Below are positions 49,953-54,021 of a stretch of 54,021 nucleotides of DNA, one piece after another (positions within the stretch are counted from its first letter, which is position 1; each line of letters begins with the position of its first letter). Under the pieces are notes generated by a model. That model made no database searches. It saw only the letters and a program-made list of their open reading frames with translations, and was not told the origin of the DNA. This stretch comes from Purshia tridentata (Eukaryota; Streptophyta; Magnoliopsida; Rosales; Rosaceae). The translations under genes were made by a program, and so were the position numbers. The stretch spans positions 1 through 54,021 of the forward strand of contig QANT01004010.1 in NCBI GenBank assembly GCA_003254885.1. Direction: 5' to 3'.

Positions 49953-52900
49953 CTACGATTGCTTACTCTGATTGTCCCAGTAATTATTCTCCCATGTTTC
50001 TACTTGTTTAATTGAATTTGCTTTTCTTCTAAGTACTGAAAAAAGAGATGGGGGATCATATGGCGGAGGCATGGTGCATGGGTTACTGACTGCAGGACCC
50101 TTCACCATAGATTCCTTCATAAATTGCTTCACTAATCCTTGTGCTTTGCAAGCCATTGCCTCCGAGCAGAGTTCGATAGCTCGTCGAGGTATGGTGGGCT
50201 TGAATTGTAAGAGCTTTGCATATTCATTTAGAAGATGAAACATGTAGTCATACACATAGTCCATCTTCAACTCCTCTTGAATTAATTTACTTGCTGCCTT
50301 TCCAATGGCTTGTGCCTGATGAAATCAATGAAAATCAATGAAATAAGAAAAAAGAACATTGAAAAGTGAGGCACTTCAAATTTTATATTTGATTAGTAAT
50401 GAAACCAGATTTGAATGAAATAAGACGACATGATCTGCAGAAGAAGCCTAAGTACTTATATTACCTTCTGCTTGTGGCTGTTACCCCAATCAACAGCAAA
50501 TTTAATAGATCTGCACTTGTCATCATCCTTTATAGGCCAGTAGTGGTGCACTGGCATCAGACTTCTTGTGAAAAAATCATAGTAACGCGGTTTTACTATT
50601 AAGGTGAGCGAATCACAAGCAAGAATGTATTTGTTACTGACAGACCAAGCAGACCCTTCTATATAGATCTTGTACCTGCAAGGGTTGTGTGCGGAAGAAA
50701 CTGAAGTCAAGCAATGAGTAACAGAAAGACAAAGCAAATGAACACTTTGACATTGGGATCTTTCTACCTATGAATGCATTGGCTTGCCAAATCTGATTGC
50801 TTGTAACCTTCTTTTGATTCGTGAAACCAATCCTGCAATTGATATACAAGAGCATTGTCAGCTTCTGTATTTTGCTACATAAATTTGACTCATTTCCAAT
50901 GGTAAATTACAGAGGCAGGGACACATAGAACAGTTAAAAGCTGAAGGAGGTAAGTAAGGCTACCTGAGCATAAACGCGAGCATTCCAGTCATTTTGGTCA
51001 GAAACATTGCATTTGAGGAGGTCTTGCCTGGTTGCAGCAACAGCTGGATTTCCCTTCCAATAAGCATGAGGTTCTCGGTCTAGCCATCTGCTCCTCTTGT
51101 TGCCTTCCTCTAGCTCCTTTAACAAACCGTCCCATGGCTTTATATTGATTTCAGGCCTACACAAAATGTCATTTTGGGATTGAAACGACAAATGCAAAAT
51201 ATAAAAATCTAACTTTAACAATGTATTTTATGAGTCTATATTCAGGACCATCAACCATGTTTGTTCAACCAGAATGCATGATGGGTGCACCATGCACCAT
51301 TTGAGGGTAAGACTTCAACTCTTATTATTGAATAACATATTGAATGTGATGATGATGATGTGCTCAACCACGGGACTTAATATAAATTGAATAAATTCAT
51401 TACTAGTAGTAGGTTCACAACTTCATTAATCCACAAAGGCTTGATGTTATGATATGCAAAAATAATTTTTGAAAAGGAAAATTATGAATAAGATAAAAAA
51501 AAGTGAAGAGGTCTTACCATCCCCAAAAGGACCAATCAGGGAAGACAATATCGAGTGAGTGGTCATCCCCACAGTAACGAAACAATGGCGGTGGGGCCGT
51601 GGCATTGTGGCCACTGTACGCCCTTGATAAAACCACTGGCCAGTCAACGCAGTCAAACATGAGCTCCAGATCAGGCACTTGCCCTGGGTACCTCCGTAAC
51701 AACTGTAGGATCCCCCACAGCGTAAAAACGTCTCTGCTCTGAAACGCCTTCTGATATTTCTCCACGTATGCCTTGCCATTCAGGATCACCAACTTGAAGT
51801 TGGCCGTACGCTTGGCCCTCTGTAGCATGTCCCTTGTGATCCCTGTGTGGGCCCATGGCCTTAGGTCTTCGTGTATCCAACGGAAGTGTTCCGGACACGT
51901 GGGCGGTGATGGACGGTCAGGATCTTGATCTGGCTGGAAGGAGGTAGGGTAGTTTGAGGGGCAGGTTCGTGTATGGTCGAACGCAGTACAGTTGAGGGGG
52001 ATTTCCACTTGCTTTGGGGGCTCTTTGGGAATCGCAGGGGTTTTGTGAGGGTATGTGTGGGACGTTCTGGTCATTATAGGTTCTTCATCTGAGGAACCAA
52101 CTAGAGTCTGTGTAATCACGCCAAGCATAAGGTAACAAAGTTAACGGCCCATAGTAAAATACTATACCCTAAACTATACCACTCAACTATAAATTTAGAA
52201 TCTTGAGGATTACTATTTCGACCATCTAAACTTGAATTTACTTGATTAACACCTAATAAACAAAATGATGACATATGTAATGACACTTCATCTTATAAAA
52301 TAATTTCGCGACAAATTTGGTCAGCTAAATATTATTTAATTAGTATATTGACTAATGAAAAAAAAAAAAGGGAAATATTTTTAACTCTATTCCCTATACA
52401 AACACAACACAATGCCATGATTTCTTGGGTTAGCTTAGCTAGCATGTTGGGAAATGCACATCTGAATTTACTATATTAATTTGTTAGGAGAGGTCCATTT
52501 ATCAATTATAATGTAGTTTATGTCATGCTTACGGTTAAATAAGTATTTAAGGAAAACATAATGAAATTAATGATATACATGAATAGCATGCTAGGCCCAT
52601 TAATCAACTTTGCTTCGCCAACACTGCTGGACCTGGACACATAGCCCATGAATGACAATGACAATGCCTACAACAACACGTTACCTCACGGCATCGATTT
52701 GTACCGTTTAGCAAACGTCGGTTGCCTTGCATTGTAGTATTGTACTTTCTAGTTCTACATACCACCATTTTTTTAAAAATAAAAGACCATACAACAAAAA
52801 TAAATAAAAAACGAATACTGGAACAGTGAAGTGTCAGTGTAGTATGACTTACAGTGGAGTTGAGGAAGCGCGTGCAGACAAACGCACCGATGAAGAGGGA

Positions 52901-53038
52901 GAGGAAGACGAAGAGAGCTGAAAATCTAGCAGGGGACTTCATGAATGGCCGCAAGAATAAGATGGTGCGTGTGAAATGACTATAAAGCCCCGACGACCCG
53001 TACCACAAGAGGTACCTCTGGCTCTGCAACCTCTGCAT
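49953..53038 (-). CDS. GT90 / CAP10-domain glycosyltransferase (rumi/POGLUT-like), tandem copy B
   Basis: Paralogue of the adjacent gene, same orientation. Six exons: 53038-52853, 52107-51518, 51156-50964, 50832-50768, 50675-50465, 50315-49953, encoding 535 aa. Exons 3-6 have exactly the same lengths as in copy A (193, 65, 211, 363 nt). The N-terminal anchor is FSALFVFLSLFIGAFVC; exon 1 has a short insertion (YLLWYG region) relative to copy A. Catalytic-domain motifs are intact: FDCVDWPVVL, FRYCGDDHSLDIVFPDWSFW, DREPHAYWKGNP, YKIYIEGSAWSVSNKYILAC and PVHHYWPI. The most divergent parts are the stem (TSHTYPHKTPAIPKEPPKQV versus the copy-A equivalent) and the exon 4 segment (WFHESKEGYK versus WSKEFNEGFK). 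Both copies read as functional. Confidence 0.93.
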
Positions 53039-54021
53039 ATTACCCTTGTCGATCTATCATCATCTCTCTGCAACACTCTTTGCCCTTTCAAGTTCTCTGA
53101 CAGCTATGATCCTGATTTTTCAAAAGTGGTTGATCAAATTCCACGATTTCAGCAACTGGGTACTTGTTTTCTTCCTAAAATGGAAATGGGTTTGTTTCGG
53201 TTTGCGCTCTATGTAGCGGTACAACTTCTTACATTATTGTCTTTAAAGCTCAGGTGAAGCTTGCTTAATAACATAGAATCTAGATCGTGCCCCAGCTCTT
53301 GCTTAAGAGAATTAATTACCTTAAAAAAGGGTCTTTAGGCAATTAATAAAGTTGGTAAGGACTGGTAGTGGATCGGAGAATGAGAGAAAAAAGAGAGGAG
53401 GGGTTTAGAAAGTGAGATCGTAAAAGAGATAGAAGGAGTAGAGAGTGAGAGAGAGAGAGAGATGGAAATTGATGAGAGAAGTGAAAGAAAAGTTGGAGAA
53501 TGGGAGAAGAGAAAAGGTTCACACTAATGATAATAATACTATTACCAAGTAGACTTTTTGAAGGTGGAATCTTCGTGACTATGCCGCTTTTTGTTAATTC
53601 TTATTTATTTGTTTTATTCTTTTTATATTTAGTTTTCAAAATGGGAAAGGATTTTTTATGTAAAGGCAAACTTTTTTATTATTATTTACAACTTAAAATG
53701 ATTAATATGTGCTAATGTGGTATTTACAATTAATTTTTTTTGTTAAATCATCAATTTTTTTTAATTTTCAAATTTGCCTTCAAGTGTAATTAAGAAAAAT
53801 AAAAATTTTTTAAAGGCAAATTTAGAAATTTGAGAAAAAAGTTAATGATTTAACTGAAAAATTGACTATAGGTGTCATATTGGCACATATTGATAATTTC
53901 ATATGATAGATGGTAAAAAATATTTAGGTAGTATAGGAGCACACTCTTTATAGTCCAGATGATAGTAAAAAAGCCTATGGGAAATCACAAATGCTACAGG
54001 ACAAGGTGGGTCTTGGAAGTT
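53039..54021. other. Upstream flank of GT90 copy B and AT-rich window end
   Basis: The first roughly 460 bp match the copy-A promoter flank and should carry the copy-B promoter. A GA-rich microsatellite lies at about 53446-53461. A foldback repeat occupies about 53705-53890. No gene is supported. Confidence 0.5.
53705..53890. repeat. Short foldback (MITE-like) inverted repeat
   Basis: The left arm (AATATGTGCTAATGTGGTAT, then GTTAAATCATCAATTTTTTT and CAAATTTGCCTT) is complementary to the right arm (AAGGCAAATTTAGAAATTTG, GTTAATGATTTAAC, ending in TCATATTGGCACATATT). Each arm is about 75 bp with about a 30-bp loop. There is no coding capacity and no definite target duplication. Confidence 0.65.

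Overview
The window is a gene-rich stretch of a plant nuclear genome. The evidence is multi-exon genes with GT-AG introns and AT-rich intergenic DNA, plant-only families (CYP715, PAR1), a plant beta-tubulin with a 394-nt first exon, an ADF whose first intron follows the ATG directly, and a MIR393 hairpin. The gene complement fits a eudicot. Rosaceae is a guess from general similarity, not something I can show. There are no rRNA, tRNA, CRISPR or bacterial features.

Layout from left to right: (1) TPP2, tripeptidyl-peptidase II, + strand, 34 exons, about 880-11,919. (2) A CYP715-family P450, - strand, 13,246-16,221. (3) About 5.6 kb of AT-rich intergenic DNA. (4) A small unrecognised three-exon gene, +, 21,847-23,110, convergent with (5) the RNA polymerase III subunit RPC3 gene, -, 23,935-28,162, 14 exons. 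(6) Repeat-rich intergenic DNA holding a MIR393 locus (+, about 30.58-30.71 kb) and a 678-bp hAT-type element. (7) A PAR1-family secreted protein, +, 34,118-34,986. (8) Beta-tubulin, -, 36,903-39,037. (9) A five-zinc-knuckle protein like ZCCHC9, +, 41,012-43,335. (10) An actin-depolymerizing factor, +, 43,913-44,811. (11) Two tandem GT90/CAP10 (rumi-like) glycosyltransferase genes, -, 45,869-49,151 and 49,953-53,038.

I built every gene model by joining exons by eye at splice consensus sites. In each model the summed exon lengths are a multiple of three and the joined protein reads through without a stop, so the boundaries should be close to right. UTRs and transcription starts are not determined. 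The genes are unrelated housekeeping, hormone/regulatory and secretory-pathway genes, as is normal for a plant chromosome arm. The one clear functional grouping is the tandem GT90 pair, which arose by a duplication of about 4-4.7 kb.

I do not see a new multi-gene system. The best second-look items are: the MIR393 precursor; a 419-bp foldback element with a perfect 9-bp target duplication inside TPP2; the hAT-type element with a perfect 8-bp target duplication; the undecided TPP2 start (possible organelle-targeted form); a reading-frame-required GC-AG intron in RPC3; the GT90 duplication; and the unrecognised 159-aa gene.
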